Position numbers and translations under genes: made by a program
Origin: Clostridia bacterium
GTDB taxonomy: Bacteria > Bacillota > Clostridia > Lachnospirales > Lachnospiraceae
Direction of reading: 5' to 3'
NCBI GenBank assembly: GCA_003246295.1
Contig: QKAS01000015.1
Span: 1-45,108 of the forward strand
Length of the DNA: 45,108 nt
Shown here: positions 37,538 to 45,108 of the stretch, piece by piece
Position numbering within the stretch: the stretch's first letter is position 1
How the letters are laid out: the number at the start of each line of letters is the position of its first letter
The notes under the pieces: model-generated
The model's database searches: none
What the model was told of the DNA's origin: nothing
What the model saw: the letters and a program-made list of their open reading frames with translations, nothing else

Positions 37538-37562
37538 CACAACATGCACTATTGTATACAAT
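37534..37562 (+). promoter_or_regulatory. promoter and palindromic operator ahead of the Re-citrate synthase gene
   Basis: TTGACA (37534-37539) overlaps the stop codon of the previous gene. After 17 bp comes TACAAT (37557-37562). A perfect 12-bp palindrome ATTGTATACAAT (37551-37562) covers the -10. It is a plausible site for the GntR-type regulator encoded downstream (inference). Confidence 0.6.
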
Positions 37563-37586
37563 TATACAGAAGTGCATGATGTTTTT
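37543..37586 (+). terminator. terminator of the sortase/surface protein operon, with a promoter in its loop
   Basis: The arms CATGCACT (37543-37550) and AGTGCATG (37571-37578) pair perfectly around a 20-nt loop. ATGTTTTTTATT follows. The loop contains the -10 of the next transcription unit. Confidence 0.7.
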
Positions 37587-37628
37587 TATTCATGCCCTGA
37601 TTGAAACAAAGTACAGGGAGGATTTAAA

Positions 37629-39074
37629 ATGACCAAGAAAAGTGATGTATTTGAGAACAGACCGGTATCCATGAATAAAAAGAATAATCTTTTACAGATT
37701 CAGGAGCATATGTATATTCTTGATGATGTTGAAAAACCAAATGTATTTCGTAATATGTTCCCATATTCTGAAATTCCAAAGATTCCTTTTAATGATAGAA
37801 TTGTTCCTCATAACATGCCAAAAAATATTTGGATTACAGATACAACATTTAGAGATGGCCAGCAATCCAGAGCCCCTTATACAACAGAACAGATTGTTAC
37901 AATTTTTGATTATTTACATAAACTTGGTGGTCCAAAGGGTATGATACGTGCATCTGAATTCTTTTTATATAGTAAAAAAGACAGAGATGCAGTATATAAA
38001 TGTATGGAGAGAGGATATGAGTTTCCAGAAGTAACCAGTTGGATCCGTGCGAGCAAAGAAGACTTTAAGCTTGTAAAAGAAATTGGAATGAAGGAAACAG
38101 GAATTCTTGTCAGTTGTTCTGATTATCATATCTTTATGAAAATGAAAATGAACAGAAGACAGGCAATGGAACATTATTTAAGTGTTGTTCGTGATTGCTT
38201 AGACGAAGGAATTAGTGTAAGATGTCATCTGGAGGATATTACCAGAGCTGATATTTATGGATATGTCGTTCCATTCTGTCTTGAGTTGATGAAACTTATG
38301 GAAGAGTATAAAATTCCAATCAAAGTCAGAGCGTGTGATACTATGGGATATGGTGTCAATTTTCCGGGGGCTGTTATTCCGAGAAGTGTGCAGGGCATTA
38401 TTTATGCAATTCACACACATGCAGGAGTTCCACATGAGTTGATTGAATGGCATGGACATAATGACTTTTATAAAGCAGTTTCTAATTCAACAACAGCATG
38501 GCTGTATGGCTGTTCTGGAATTAATACTTCTTTGTTTGGAATTGGAGAAAGAACTGGTAACACCCCGTTAGAAGCTATGGTGTTTGAGTATGCCCAGCTA
38601 AAAGGCGATTTAAACGGTATGGACACCACTGTGATCACAGAACTTGCAGAATATTATGAAAATGAAATTGGATATAAAGTCCCATCGAGAACACCTTTTG
38701 TTGGCAAGAATTTTAACGTTACAAGAGCAGGGATTCATGCAGATGGGTTATTAAAAAATGAAGAAATTTACAATATATTTGATACTGAAAAATTCCTAAA
38801 CAGACCAGTACTTTGTTCAATATCTGATACCTCCGGACTGGCGGGAATCGCACACTGGATGAATACATTTTTCAAACTTTCAGAAACAGAGCAAATTGAT
38901 AAACATGCTGAAATCACTGCATATACAAAAGCTTGGGTTGATGAAGAATATGCGCAGGGTCGTGTGACTGTTGTAACAGATGAAGAAATGTTAACAGTAA
39001 TAGAACGCGGCATTCGTGAAAATGGAATTCATGCAGAAGGAATTAACAGGTATTTTTCGAAGATGTCAAAATAA
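37629..39074 (+). CDS. probable Re-citrate synthase (homocitrate/isopropylmalate synthase family)
   Basis: A DRE-TIM-type Claisen condensing enzyme, 481 residues. After an N-terminal arm of about 60 residues, the barrel opens with WITDTTFRDGQQ (Asp71, Asp76). The metal-binding HGH is at His275/His277 (EWHGHND), and the family segment is GIHADG. It lacks the C-terminal leucine-regulatory domain of LeuA. Re-citrate synthase of Clostridium kluyveri belongs to this family, and linkage to isocitrate dehydrogenase argues for citrate rather than isopropylmalate formation. Alternatives are homocitrate, citramalate or isopropylmalate synthase. ATG 37629 follows AGGGAGG. First gene of a three-gene unit with a GntR regulator and icd. 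Confidence 0.8.
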   Translation: MTKKSDVFENRPVSMNKKNNLLQIQEHMYILDDVEKPNVFRNMFPYSEIPKIPFNDRIVPHNMPKNIWITDTTFRDGQQSRAPYTTEQIVTIFDYLHKLGGPKGMIRASEFFLYSKKDRDAVYKCMERGYEFPEVTSWIRASKEDFKLVKEIGMKETGILVSCSDYHIFMKMKMNRRQAMEHYLSVVRDCLDEGISVRCHLEDITRADIYGYVVPFCLELMKLMEEYKIPIKVRACDTMGYGVNFPGAVIPRSVQGIIYAIHTHAGVPHELIEWHGHNDFYKAVSNSTTAWLYGCSGINTSLFGIGERTGNTPLEAMVFEYAQLKGDLNGMDTTVITELAEYYENEIGYKVPSRTPFVGKNFNVTRAGIHADGLLKNEEIYNIFDTEKFLNRPVLCSISDTSGLAGIAHWMNTFFKLSETEQIDKHAEITAYTKAWVDEEYAQGRVTVVTDEEMLTVIERGIRENGIHAEGINRYFSKMSK

Positions 39075-39119
39075 TGTAAATGCAGAATAAGCGAAATGCT
39101 TGTATGCAGGAGGAATCTG

Positions 39120-39806
39120 ATGGGTAGTGAGTATGGCTCAAAATCTGACAATACTGATAAGTATTCTTTAAGAGGAAGAGTTTTTAAAAAGATCAGGGAA
39201 GATATCTTAAGTGGTCACTATAAAGAAAGTGAAGAGCTGAAAGAAGTGGCTATTGGAGAAGAACTTGGCGTAAGCAGGACACCGGTAAGAGAAGCGTTTA
39301 GACAGCTTGAGTTGGAAGGACTGATTAAGATTATTCCAAACAAAGGAGCTTATGTTACAGGAATTACGCCCAAAGATGTGAAAGATATTTATATGATCCG
39401 TTCCATGCTTGAAGGACTATGTGCCAGATGGGCTACAGTAAATATTAGTAAAAAGAAGATGGAAGAACTGGAAGAGAATATATATCTTTCGGATTTCCAT
39501 GCTGCCAGAGGCCACAGTGAGCAACTGACTGAATTGGATAATCGTTTTCATGAAATATTATATGAGGCAAGCGACAGCAAATTTCTTGAACATATTTTAA
39601 GAGATTTCCATCAATATCTTGTACAGGTCAGAATGAAAAATCTGGCGAGTCTTGAACGTGGACGTGCTTCAAATAAAGAACATAAAATGATTATGGAAGC
39701 GATTAAAGAAAAAGATGCTGATAAAGCAGAACGCCTCGCAAATGAGCATATTATTAATGCATATCAAAATATGAAGAATAATGGTTTTGAAGAAACCATA
39801 GAATAA
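39120..39806 (+). CDS. GntR-family (FadR subfamily) transcriptional regulator
   Basis: A DNA-binding protein of 228 residues. The N-terminal winged helix (about 15-82) carries [30 protein letters not shown] and NKGAYVTG. The C-terminal all-helical FCD ligand domain (about 88-215) includes [17 protein letters not shown] and a HEILYEAS metal/ligand-type stretch. This fold often senses carboxylic acids. ATG 39120 follows GCAGGAGGAATCTG. An upstream in-frame ATG at 39096 lacks a site. Lying between the citrate synthase candidate and icd, it is a natural candidate to control both, perhaps through the palindrome at 37551. Confidence 0.92.
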   Translation: MGSEYGSKSDNTDKYSLRGRVFKKIREDILSGHYKESEELKEVAIGEELGVSRTPVREAFRQLELEGLIKIIPNKGAYVTGITPKDVKDIYMIRSMLEGLCARWATVNISKKKMEELEENIYLSDFHAARGHSEQLTELDNRFHEILYEASDSKFLEHILRDFHQYLVQVRMKNLASLERGRASNKEHKMIMEAIKEKDADKAERLANEHIINAYQNMKNNGFEETIE

Positions 39807-39829
39807 GTAAATTGATAGGAGATAATCAC

Positions 39830-41041
39830 ATGACTAGAATCAAGATGTTGACACCATTGGTAGAAATGGATGGAGATGAAATGACCCGTATTCTCTGGAA
39901 AACAATAAAGGAAGAGTTATTACTTCCTTATATTGATTTGAACACAGAATATTATGATCTCGGACTAGAGTATAGAAATGAGACAAATGATCAGGTTACG
40001 GTAGATTCTGCAAATGCAACATTAAAATATGGTGTGGCAGTAAAATGTGCTACCATTACACCGAATGCCGCAAGGGTGAAAGAATATAATCTCAAGGAAA
40101 TGTGGAAAAGCCCGAATGGAACCATCAGAGCTATTTTGGATGGTACAGTTTTTAGAGCACCTATTATAGTAAAAGGAATAGAGCCTTGTGTGAAAAACTG
40201 GGAAAAGCCAATTACGCTTGCAAGACACGCTTATGGTGATGTTTATAAAAATACAGAGATCAAAGTTCCGGGAGCAGGGAAAGCAGAACTTGTTTTTACT
40301 GCTGAAGATGGGACACAGATCAGAGAAGTGATTCACCAGTTTTCTGGAAAAGGCATTTTACAAGGGATGCATAATACAGATGATTCCATTGAGAGTTTTG
40401 CAAAAGCATGCTTTAACTATGCGCTTGATACCAAGCAGGATTTATGGTTTGCGACGAAAGATACAATTTCTAAAAAATACGATCATACATTTAAAGACAT
40501 TTTTGAAGAAATATATGAAAAAGAGTTTGCAAGACGTTTTGAAGAATCAGGAATCGAGTACTTTTATACTTTAATTGATGATGCTGTAGCCAGAGTCATG
40601 AAGGCAAAAGGTGGATTTATATGGGCTTGTAAAAATTATGACGGTGATGTTATGAGTGATATGGTTTCATCGGCATTTGGATCACTGGCAATGATGACAT
40701 CCGTATTGGTGTCACCAAGCGGAGTCTATGAATATGAAGCGGCGCATGGTACGGTTCAGAGACATTATTATCAGCATTTAGAAGGAAAAGAGACCTCTAC
40801 AAACTCAGTAGCAACAATTTTTGCATGGAGTGGTGCATTAAGAAAAAGAGGAGAATTAGATCAAAACGCTGATTTGATTCAATTTGCTGACAAACTTGAA
40901 AAATCTACGATTGCCACAATAGAATCAGGAAAAATGACAAAAGATCTTGCCCTGATTACTTCAATTGACAAGACCAAGGTAAAAGTTTTAAATAGTAAGG
41001 ATTTTATAGTTGCAGTCAGACATACGATGGATTCTTTATAA
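39830..41041 (+). CDS. icd: NADP-dependent isocitrate dehydrogenase (type II, eukaryotic-like)
   Basis: Oxidatively decarboxylates isocitrate to 2-oxoglutarate; 403 residues, homodimeric type II family. Motifs are [12 protein letters not shown] at the N-terminus, the phosphate-binding [19 protein letters not shown], the [10 protein letters not shown] segment, the metal-binding [13 protein letters not shown] region with NYDGDVMSD, and the NADP loop [12 protein letters not shown] chose ATG 39830, with ATAGGAGA upstream, over an ATG at 39812 that lacks one. It is 23 nt behind the regulator and ends at a strong terminator. Together with the citrate synthase candidate it supplies 2-oxoglutarate for glutamate synthesis; no aconitase gene is in the window. 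Confidence 0.96.
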   Translation: MTRIKMLTPLVEMDGDEMTRILWKTIKEELLLPYIDLNTEYYDLGLEYRNETNDQVTVDSANATLKYGVAVKCATITPNAARVKEYNLKEMWKSPNGTIRAILDGTVFRAPIIVKGIEPCVKNWEKPITLARHAYGDVYKNTEIKVPGAGKAELVFTAEDGTQIREVIHQFSGKGILQGMHNTDDSIESFAKACFNYALDTKQDLWFATKDTISKKYDHTFKDIFEEIYEKEFARRFEESGIEYFYTLIDDAVARVMKAKGGFIWACKNYDGDVMSDMVSSAFGSLAMMTSVLVSPSGVYEYEAAHGTVQRHYYQHLEGKETSTNSVATIFAWSGALRKRGELDQNADLIQFADKLEKSTIATIESGKMTKDLALITSIDKTKVKVLNSKDFIVAVRHTMDSL

Positions 41042-41045
41042 AATC

Positions 41046-41089
41046 AGGAACTGGTTTCAGAAAAATGATCTGAAATCAGTTCTTTTTTT
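41046..41089 (+). terminator. terminator after icd
   Basis: The stem AACTGGTTTCAGA/TCTGAAATCAGTT (13 bp, one G-U pair) is followed by TCTTTTTTTG. Confidence 0.9.
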
Positions 41090-41147
41090 GCGTTTTTATC
41101 CATGCTATAATAAAAAAAATTATATGATGTAAATGAGGGATGAGTGG

Positions 41148-41717
41148 ATGAATCAGACAGATCGGGAACGAATCGTTGGTGGATATCAGTTTGGGAGTGA
41201 GAAAGACGCAAAGCTGGCACAACTTGAAGAAAAAAAGATAGATCAACTGGAAGGAAGAATGAAATATGAAGACGAATTTCAGGTGAAAGTTGTCTATGAA
41301 AAAGCAATCGAAAACAGAGTTTTTCAGACACCAGCGGGACTGAGTTACCTGAAAAAATTACAAAAATTTCTATTAGAGTCAGGTTATGATGAAAAAGAAA
41401 TATTACCAATACCGGTTTATACGAATTTTACACAAGTAACGAAAACAGAAGAAACATACTTGAGACCTGTAATCAAACCATCAACTAAAAAAATGAATAG
41501 AATGCAAAATCAATACCGAGGAGCAAAGATACTAATAGGTATCTTAGTGGTAGTAATTGTAATCATGTTTATCATCACCATAAATGGTAAAAATCCTAAT
41601 ATTATCAACTATGAGAATGCACTGGTTGATAAATATGCTGCATGGGAACAAGAACTGAGTGAAAGAGAATCCGCCGTCAGACAAAAAGAGCAAGAACTTG
41701 GTTTGACAAAAGAATGA
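41148..41717 (+). CDS. hypothetical single-pass membrane protein
   Basis: No family recognised. It has 189 residues: a charged, helical, cytoplasmic N-terminal region (about 1-125; with DAKLAQLEEKKIDQLEGRM), one hydrophobic span (about 127-146), and a short C-terminal part with a coiled-coil-like WEQELSERESAVRQKEQELG. I start it at ATG 41148, with GAGGGA 7 nt upstream, rather than at ATG 41133, which overlaps that site. No signal peptide precedes the polar N-terminus, so an N-in orientation is likely. It stands 78 nt before the response regulator and may or may not share its transcript. Confidence 0.75.
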   Translation: MNQTDRERIVGGYQFGSEKDAKLAQLEEKKIDQLEGRMKYEDEFQVKVVYEKAIENRVFQTPAGLSYLKKLQKFLLESGYDEKEILPIPVYTNFTQVTKTEETYLRPVIKPSTKKMNRMQNQYRGAKILIGILVVVIVIMFIITINGKNPNIINYENALVDKYAAWEQELSERESAVRQKEQELGLTKE

Positions 41718-41795
41718 TGATTTCACAATTTTAACATATTTAACAGTTATAATAACGATTGTAAATGATAATATTACTTTTCATGAGGGTACATT

Positions 41796-42473
41796 ATGGA
41801 AAAATTAAGAATTTTAGTGGTAGATGATGAAAGCAGAATGCGAAAGCTGGTAAAGGATTTTTTACTTAAGTATAATTATGATGTCATAGAAGCGGAAGAT
41901 GGAAGTCAGGCACTGGATCTTTTTTACAAGGATAAAGAAATTGCACTAATTATTCTGGATGTTATGATGCCAAAAATGAATGGATGGCAGGTCTGTAAAG
42001 AGATTCGAGAGCAGTCTCAGGTTCCGATTATCATGCTGACTGCAAAAGCAGAAGAACGCGATGAACTGCAGGGATTCCAACTTGGGATTGATGAGTATAT
42101 CACAAAACCTTTCAGCCCTAAAATACTGGTAGCCCGTGTGGAGGCAGTGTTAAAAAGAAGCAGGCAAAGCGTGGAAGACGGGATACTCGCACTAGGCGGA
42201 ATTGTACTTAATAAATCAGCGCATGTTGTCCTGATTGATGAAGAATCCATTGATCTTAGTTATAAAGAATTTGAACTTCTTACTTATTTTATGGAAAATG
42301 CAGGGATTGCACTTTCCCGTGAAAAAATACTGAACCATGTATGGAACTATGATTATTTTGGTGATGCACGTACCATTGATACACATGTGAAAAAACTTAG
42401 AAGTAAAATGGGAAAAAAGGGCGATGTCATCAAAACAATCTGGGGAATGGGATACAAATTTGAATGTGAATAA
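41796..42473 (+). CDS. OmpR/PhoB-family response regulator
   Basis: A two-component regulator of 225 residues. The receiver domain (1-120) has the acidic pair VVDDES, phosphoacceptor Asp55 (IILDVMMP), LTAKAEE, and YITKPFSP with the conserved Lys. The C-terminal winged helix (about 130-223) shows LSYKEFELLTYFMENAG, and DARTIDTHVKKLRSKMG, which contacts DNA. GAGGGT precedes ATG 41796. Its 3' end overlaps the longest reading frame of the partner kinase. Target genes are unknown; the downstream lipoprotein is one possibility. Confidence 0.95.
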   Translation: MEKLRILVVDDESRMRKLVKDFLLKYNYDVIEAEDGSQALDLFYKDKEIALIILDVMMPKMNGWQVCKEIREQSQVPIIMLTAKAEERDELQGFQLGIDEYITKPFSPKILVARVEAVLKRSRQSVEDGILALGGIVLNKSAHVVLIDEESIDLSYKEFELLTYFMENAGIALSREKILNHVWNYDYFGDARTIDTHVKKLRSKMGKKGDVIKTIWGMGYKFECE

Positions 42474-43965
42474 ATTTAAAAAGTATGATAAATCTATGAA
42501 ATACTCAATCAAAAAACAATTTACATATATATATATTGCACTGATGGCAGGAACCATTCTTCTGTGTTGGTTTATTAATATTACCTTCTTAGAGAAATTT
42601 TATATTCAGAACAGAGAACATGTACTTTTTTTGGCCTATGAAACCATTAATTCAGCATCAAGTGCAGGAAATATTACAACAGATGAGTTTGATATTGAAT
42701 TGCAGAAAATATATGGAAAGTATAATCTTAGTATGGTTATCATTGATGCAGATTCAAAAACAATCAAATCTTCAACGAACGATACGGAAATGCTCACCAG
42801 ACAATTACTTGATCATATTTTCAGAAGTGATGGCACAGATGTTGACCGTATGCTAAATGAAAAGGGATATGTCTTACAAAATGTAGTAGATCCAAGAACA
42901 AAAACAGAGTATATGGAAATGTGGGGAGTTCTGGATAATGGAAACTTATTTTTATTTCGTACCGCGCTCGAAGGAATCAGGGATAGTGTTGGAATTGCAA
43001 ACCGATTTCTTGCGTATGTTGGCGTAGGGGGATTATTGATTGGCGCACTTGTTATTATTTATGTTTCAAAAAAAGTAACAGAACCCATATTGAAGTTAAC
43101 AGATATTTCTAAAAGAATGACAAATCTTGATTTTGAAGTTAAATATGACGGAAGCAGTAAAAACGAAGTTGGAATTCTGGGCCATCATATGAATCTTCTT
43201 TCAGAAACACTTGAAAAAACAATATCAGAATTAAAAACAGTGAATACAGAACTGCAAAAAGATATTGATAAAAAAACTGAAATTGATAACTTACGAAGAG
43301 AATTTGTCTCCAATGTATCACATGAACTTAAAACACCAATCGCATTGATACAGGGATATGCAGAAGGTCTGAAAGATGGAATCAGCGATGACCCTGAAAG
43401 TATGCAGTATTATTGTGATGTTATTATAGATGAAGCTGTTAAGATGAATAAAATGGTCAAAGAAATCATGACATTAAGTCAGTTGGAAGCGGGTGTTGAC
43501 TCTTTGGTTATGGAACGTTTTGATATTACTTCTTTAATAATGAATACACTGCAGTCCTCAGAAATTCTTTTGTCTCAGAATGGTATTCAAATTGAAACGA
43601 TTCATACGGACCAGCCAATGTATGTCTGGGGGGATGAATTTAAAATAGAAGAAGTTTTTAGAAACTATCTTAGTAATGCGATGAATCATGCCGCAGGAAA
43701 AAAAATAATCACAATTTCGCTTGTTTCAATAGATGAAAAGGTAAGGGTATGCGTTCACAACACGGGGGAACCAATTCCGGAAGAAAGTATCCAACATGTT
43801 TGGGAGAAGTTCTATAAAGTCGACAAGGCGCGTACTAGAGAATATGGCGGTAGTGGTGTTGGACTTTCCATTGTAAAAGCAATCCTTGAGGCGATGAATC
43901 AAAACTATGGAGTAACAAATATGGAAGACGGAGTTACATTCTGGTTTGAACTAGATACAAAATAA
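42424..43965 (+). CDS. sensor histidine kinase (HisKA type)
   Basis: Membrane-bound partner of the preceding regulator, 513 residues from ATG 42424. TM1 is at about 33-53. An extracellular sensor region of about 130 residues follows, TM2 lies at about 197-217, then HAMP and a coiled linker. The dimerisation domain has phosphoacceptor His300 (NVSHELKTPIALIQGYAEGL). The ATPase domain shows an N-box YLSNAMNHA and G-boxes HNTGEPI and GGSGVGLSIVKA. The start is uncertain: ATG 42424 overlaps the regulator by 50 nt with a very close AAAAGGG. GTG 42466 and ATG 42496 would give shorter forms that keep TM1. The signal is unknown. Confidence 0.92.
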   Translation: MSSKQSGEWDTNLNVNKFKKYDKSMKYSIKKQFTYIYIALMAGTILLCWFINITFLEKFYIQNREHVLFLAYETINSASSAGNITTDEFDIELQKIYGKYNLSMVIIDADSKTIKSSTNDTEMLTRQLLDHIFRSDGTDVDRMLNEKGYVLQNVVDPRTKTEYMEMWGVLDNGNLFLFRTALEGIRDSVGIANRFLAYVGVGGLLIGALVIIYVSKKVTEPILKLTDISKRMTNLDFEVKYDGSSKNEVGILGHHMNLLSETLEKTISELKTVNTELQKDIDKKTEIDNLRREFVSNVSHELKTPIALIQGYAEGLKDGISDDPESMQYYCDVIIDEAVKMNKMVKEIMTLSQLEAGVDSLVMERFDITSLIMNTLQSSEILLSQNGIQIETIHTDQPMYVWGDEFKIEEVFRNYLSNAMNHAAGKKIITISLVSIDEKVRVCVHNTGEPIPEESIQHVWEKFYKVDKARTREYGGSGVGLSIVKAILEAMNQNYGVTNMEDGVTFWFELDTK

Positions 43966-43995
43966 ATGAAATTGTATAGTGCAGAACGATAATTG

Positions 43996-44024
43996 TTGTG
44001 AGTCGAATAAAAAAATGCTAAAAT
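43996..44024 (+). promoter_or_regulatory. promoter of the lipoprotein gene
   Basis: TTGTGA (43996-44001), 17 bp, TAAAAT (44019-44024), with GGAGGA at 44044-44049 before the start. Confidence 0.55.
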
Positions 44025-44057
44025 GAAGTCATCTCATGAAAATGGAGGAATGACTTT

Positions 44058-44783
44058 GTGAAGAAAAAGTATTTAACTTCAATTTTGATTTTGTCATTTA
44101 CAATGATGATTGCTTCCGGTTGTGGATCGAAACTTCCGGATCTCAGTGAAGAAGAAAATGATTTGGTGGCAGAATATGCAGCAGGCATTGCTTTAGAGAA
44201 TAGTAAAAATTATGATGACGGGATCGCTTCTGAAGAAGAAATAGAAAAAGCAGAAAAACTTCAAGAACGTATGGATAAACGAGCAGAGGTAGCAGCAAAA
44301 CCGGTGGAAGAAGAAGCTGATATACAACCTGAGACTGCTACAGCAGAAGTGCAGACTTATGTCGATTTGGTTTCATTTTTGGAACTATCTGATTTTAGCA
44401 TCAATTTCAAAGATTATAAGATTTGTGACTCTTATCCTGAAGATTCTGAGACGGGAAGTTATATTAGCATTACATCACAAGAGAACACAAGTCTTCTTGT
44501 TTGCAAATTTACCATTCAAAATCTTACAGGTGAAGAAAAGGAAATAAATATTCTGGATAAAAATGCGATTTTCAGAGTGATCCTAAATGATGGGGAGCCT
44601 ATTAGCGCACTACCCACACTATTACCAGACGATATGACAACACTCAAAGATGTAGTTGGAGCAAACAGTTCTGTTGATGTAGTGACAGTATCTGAATTGA
44701 ATGATGATGTAATTTCAGAGATTCAAAGTATGACAATGCAGGTGAAATATAGCGGGAATACAGGGGTTGTAAAATTAAAATAA
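44058..44783 (+). CDS. lipoprotein of unknown function
   Basis: A secreted lipoprotein of 241 residues. The lipobox is IASGC (Cys22). An acidic helical segment (about 28-100) rich in Glu and Ala precedes a beta-rich C-terminal domain (about 105-241), with NTSLLVCKFTIQNLTGEEKEINILDKNAIFRVILNDG. This resembles the DUF4352 or telokin-like immunoglobulin-fold domains of many Firmicutes lipoproteins (low-confidence analogy). The start is GTG 44058, 8 nt after GGAGGA. It follows a two-component system from which it has its own promoter, and precedes the rRNA-type promoters. Confidence 0.8.
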   Translation: MKKKYLTSILILSFTMMIASGCGSKLPDLSEEENDLVAEYAAGIALENSKNYDDGIASEEEIEKAEKLQERMDKRAEVAAKPVEEEADIQPETATAEVQTYVDLVSFLELSDFSINFKDYKICDSYPEDSETGSYISITSQENTSLLVCKFTIQNLTGEEKEINILDKNAIFRVILNDGEPISALPTLLPDDMTTLKDVVGANSSVDVVTVSELNDDVISEIQSMTMQVKYSGNTGVVKLK

Positions 44784-44801
44784 AAAAGATTGAAAAACCC
44801 G

Positions 44802-44830
44802 TTGACATTATTAATCCCAGATGATAGAAT
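44802..44830 (+). promoter_or_regulatory. upstream strong promoter P1, probably for rRNA
   Basis: A perfect -35 TTGACA (44802-44807), 17 bp, TAGAAT (44825-44830). Confidence 0.65.
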
Positions 44831-44938
44831 AACATTCGTCACTAATAATTGTATTGAATTATTCGACAATAACAAAAATTTATTTATTGTGATTTGACGA
44901 AAGTTAAAAAACAAAAATAAAATAAAAGAAAAAAGTTG

Positions 44939-44967
44939 TTGACAAAAGAAACACCACATGATATTAT
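44939..44967 (+). promoter_or_regulatory. downstream strong promoter P2, probably for rRNA
   Basis: A perfect -35 TTGACA (44939-44944), 17 bp, TATTAT (44962-44967). It is preceded by a long A-rich stretch (44897-44937) like an UP element. Two tandem near-consensus promoters about 137 bp apart are typical of rRNA operons. A third TTGACG at 44894 lacks a convincing -10. Confidence 0.7.
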
Positions 44968-44973
44968 ATCAGA

Positions 44974-45108
44974 GTTGCGTGTCAAACAAACGACAACAAA
45001 ACAGACATCCGAAAGGATGGCGAATGAACCTTGAAAAGGAAACTTTGAAGATTGAAAGAATGAAAAGTTTCTAGGAAGTAAGATTCCTAAACAGTAATGC
45101 AACCTTGA
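44974..45108 (+). other. structured leader, probably of an rRNA operon, cut by the window end
   Basis: No coding sequence. Local helices are visible: CATCC-GAAA-GGATG (45006-45019), GAAACTTT pairing with AAAGTTTC (about 45039-45071), and AGGAA-GTAAGA-TTCCT (45073-45088). AACCTTGA occurs twice. I infer an rRNA precursor leader from the strong tandem promoters. The 16S start is not in the window, so a tRNA cluster remains possible. The 44831-44938 segment holds AT-rich DNA with an imperfect inverted repeat (TTCGTCA...TGACGAA). Confidence 0.55.

Noticed and set aside
40022..40336. 104-codon open frame on the minus strand within icd
   Set aside because: Shadow of a strongly conserved enzyme gene; translation is Phe/Cys-rich and unlike a protein.
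42216..42557. 113-codon minus-strand frame across the regulator/kinase junction
   Set aside because: Overlaps two well-supported genes and has no coding evidence.

Overview
The window comes from the chromosome of a low-GC Gram-positive anaerobe, most likely a motile member of the Lachnospiraceae (Clostridia). The case rests on AT-rich coding sequence with strong GGAGG-type ribosome binding sites, T-box leaders on aminoacyl-tRNA synthetase genes, a Firmicutes-type 6S RNA, BspA-like leucine-rich-repeat surface proteins beside a class B sortase with an SPxTG-type substrate, and a chemoreceptor plus a PilZ protein. No genus is claimed. No phage, insertion sequence, CRISPR array or tRNA gene was seen.

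Layout. (1) 1-7979: a galactofuranose-type sugar ABC transporter locus (ytfQ-ytfR-ytfT-yjfF) with a chemoreceptor behind it. The upstream LytS/YesM-type sensor kinase lacks its 5' part, and the binding-protein gene is interrupted by an in-frame TAG. (2) 8068-12548: Si-type citrate synthase on the minus strand, then Xaa-Pro aminopeptidase, 6S RNA and a YihY-family membrane protein. (3) 12562-19371: a T-box(Phe)-led cluster pheS-pheT, an M18 aminopeptidase, queA and a PilZ protein, with no terminator visible until 19376. (4) 19420-22849, minus strand: aroF-tyrA-aroA, the entry, tyrosine branch and EPSP steps of aromatic amino acid synthesis. (5) 23095-29674: an EF-G-like GTPase, an unknown membrane protein, and leuS behind a T-box(Leu) leader. 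(6) 29897-37537: sortase B and two large BspA-type surface proteins. (7) 37629-41041: a probable Re-citrate synthase, a GntR/FadR-type regulator and NADP-isocitrate dehydrogenase. (8) 41148-44783: a small membrane protein, an OmpR-type two-component pair and a lipoprotein. (9) 44802-45108: tandem strong promoters and a structured leader, most simply those of an rRNA operon whose 16S gene lies beyond the window.

How the parts connect. The sortase probably anchors the first surface protein through its C-terminal SPTTG motif, whereas the second lacks such a motif and should stay in the membrane. The Re-citrate synthase candidate, regulator and isocitrate dehydrogenase form a glutamate-precursor (2-oxoglutarate) module, and a second, unrelated citrate synthase lies 28 kb away. 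Two junctions (25205-25262 and 37534-37586) share an unusual layout in which the promoter of the downstream gene is nested inside the terminator of the upstream gene. All of this was read from sequence by eye. Family names rest on recognised motifs, not on database searches.
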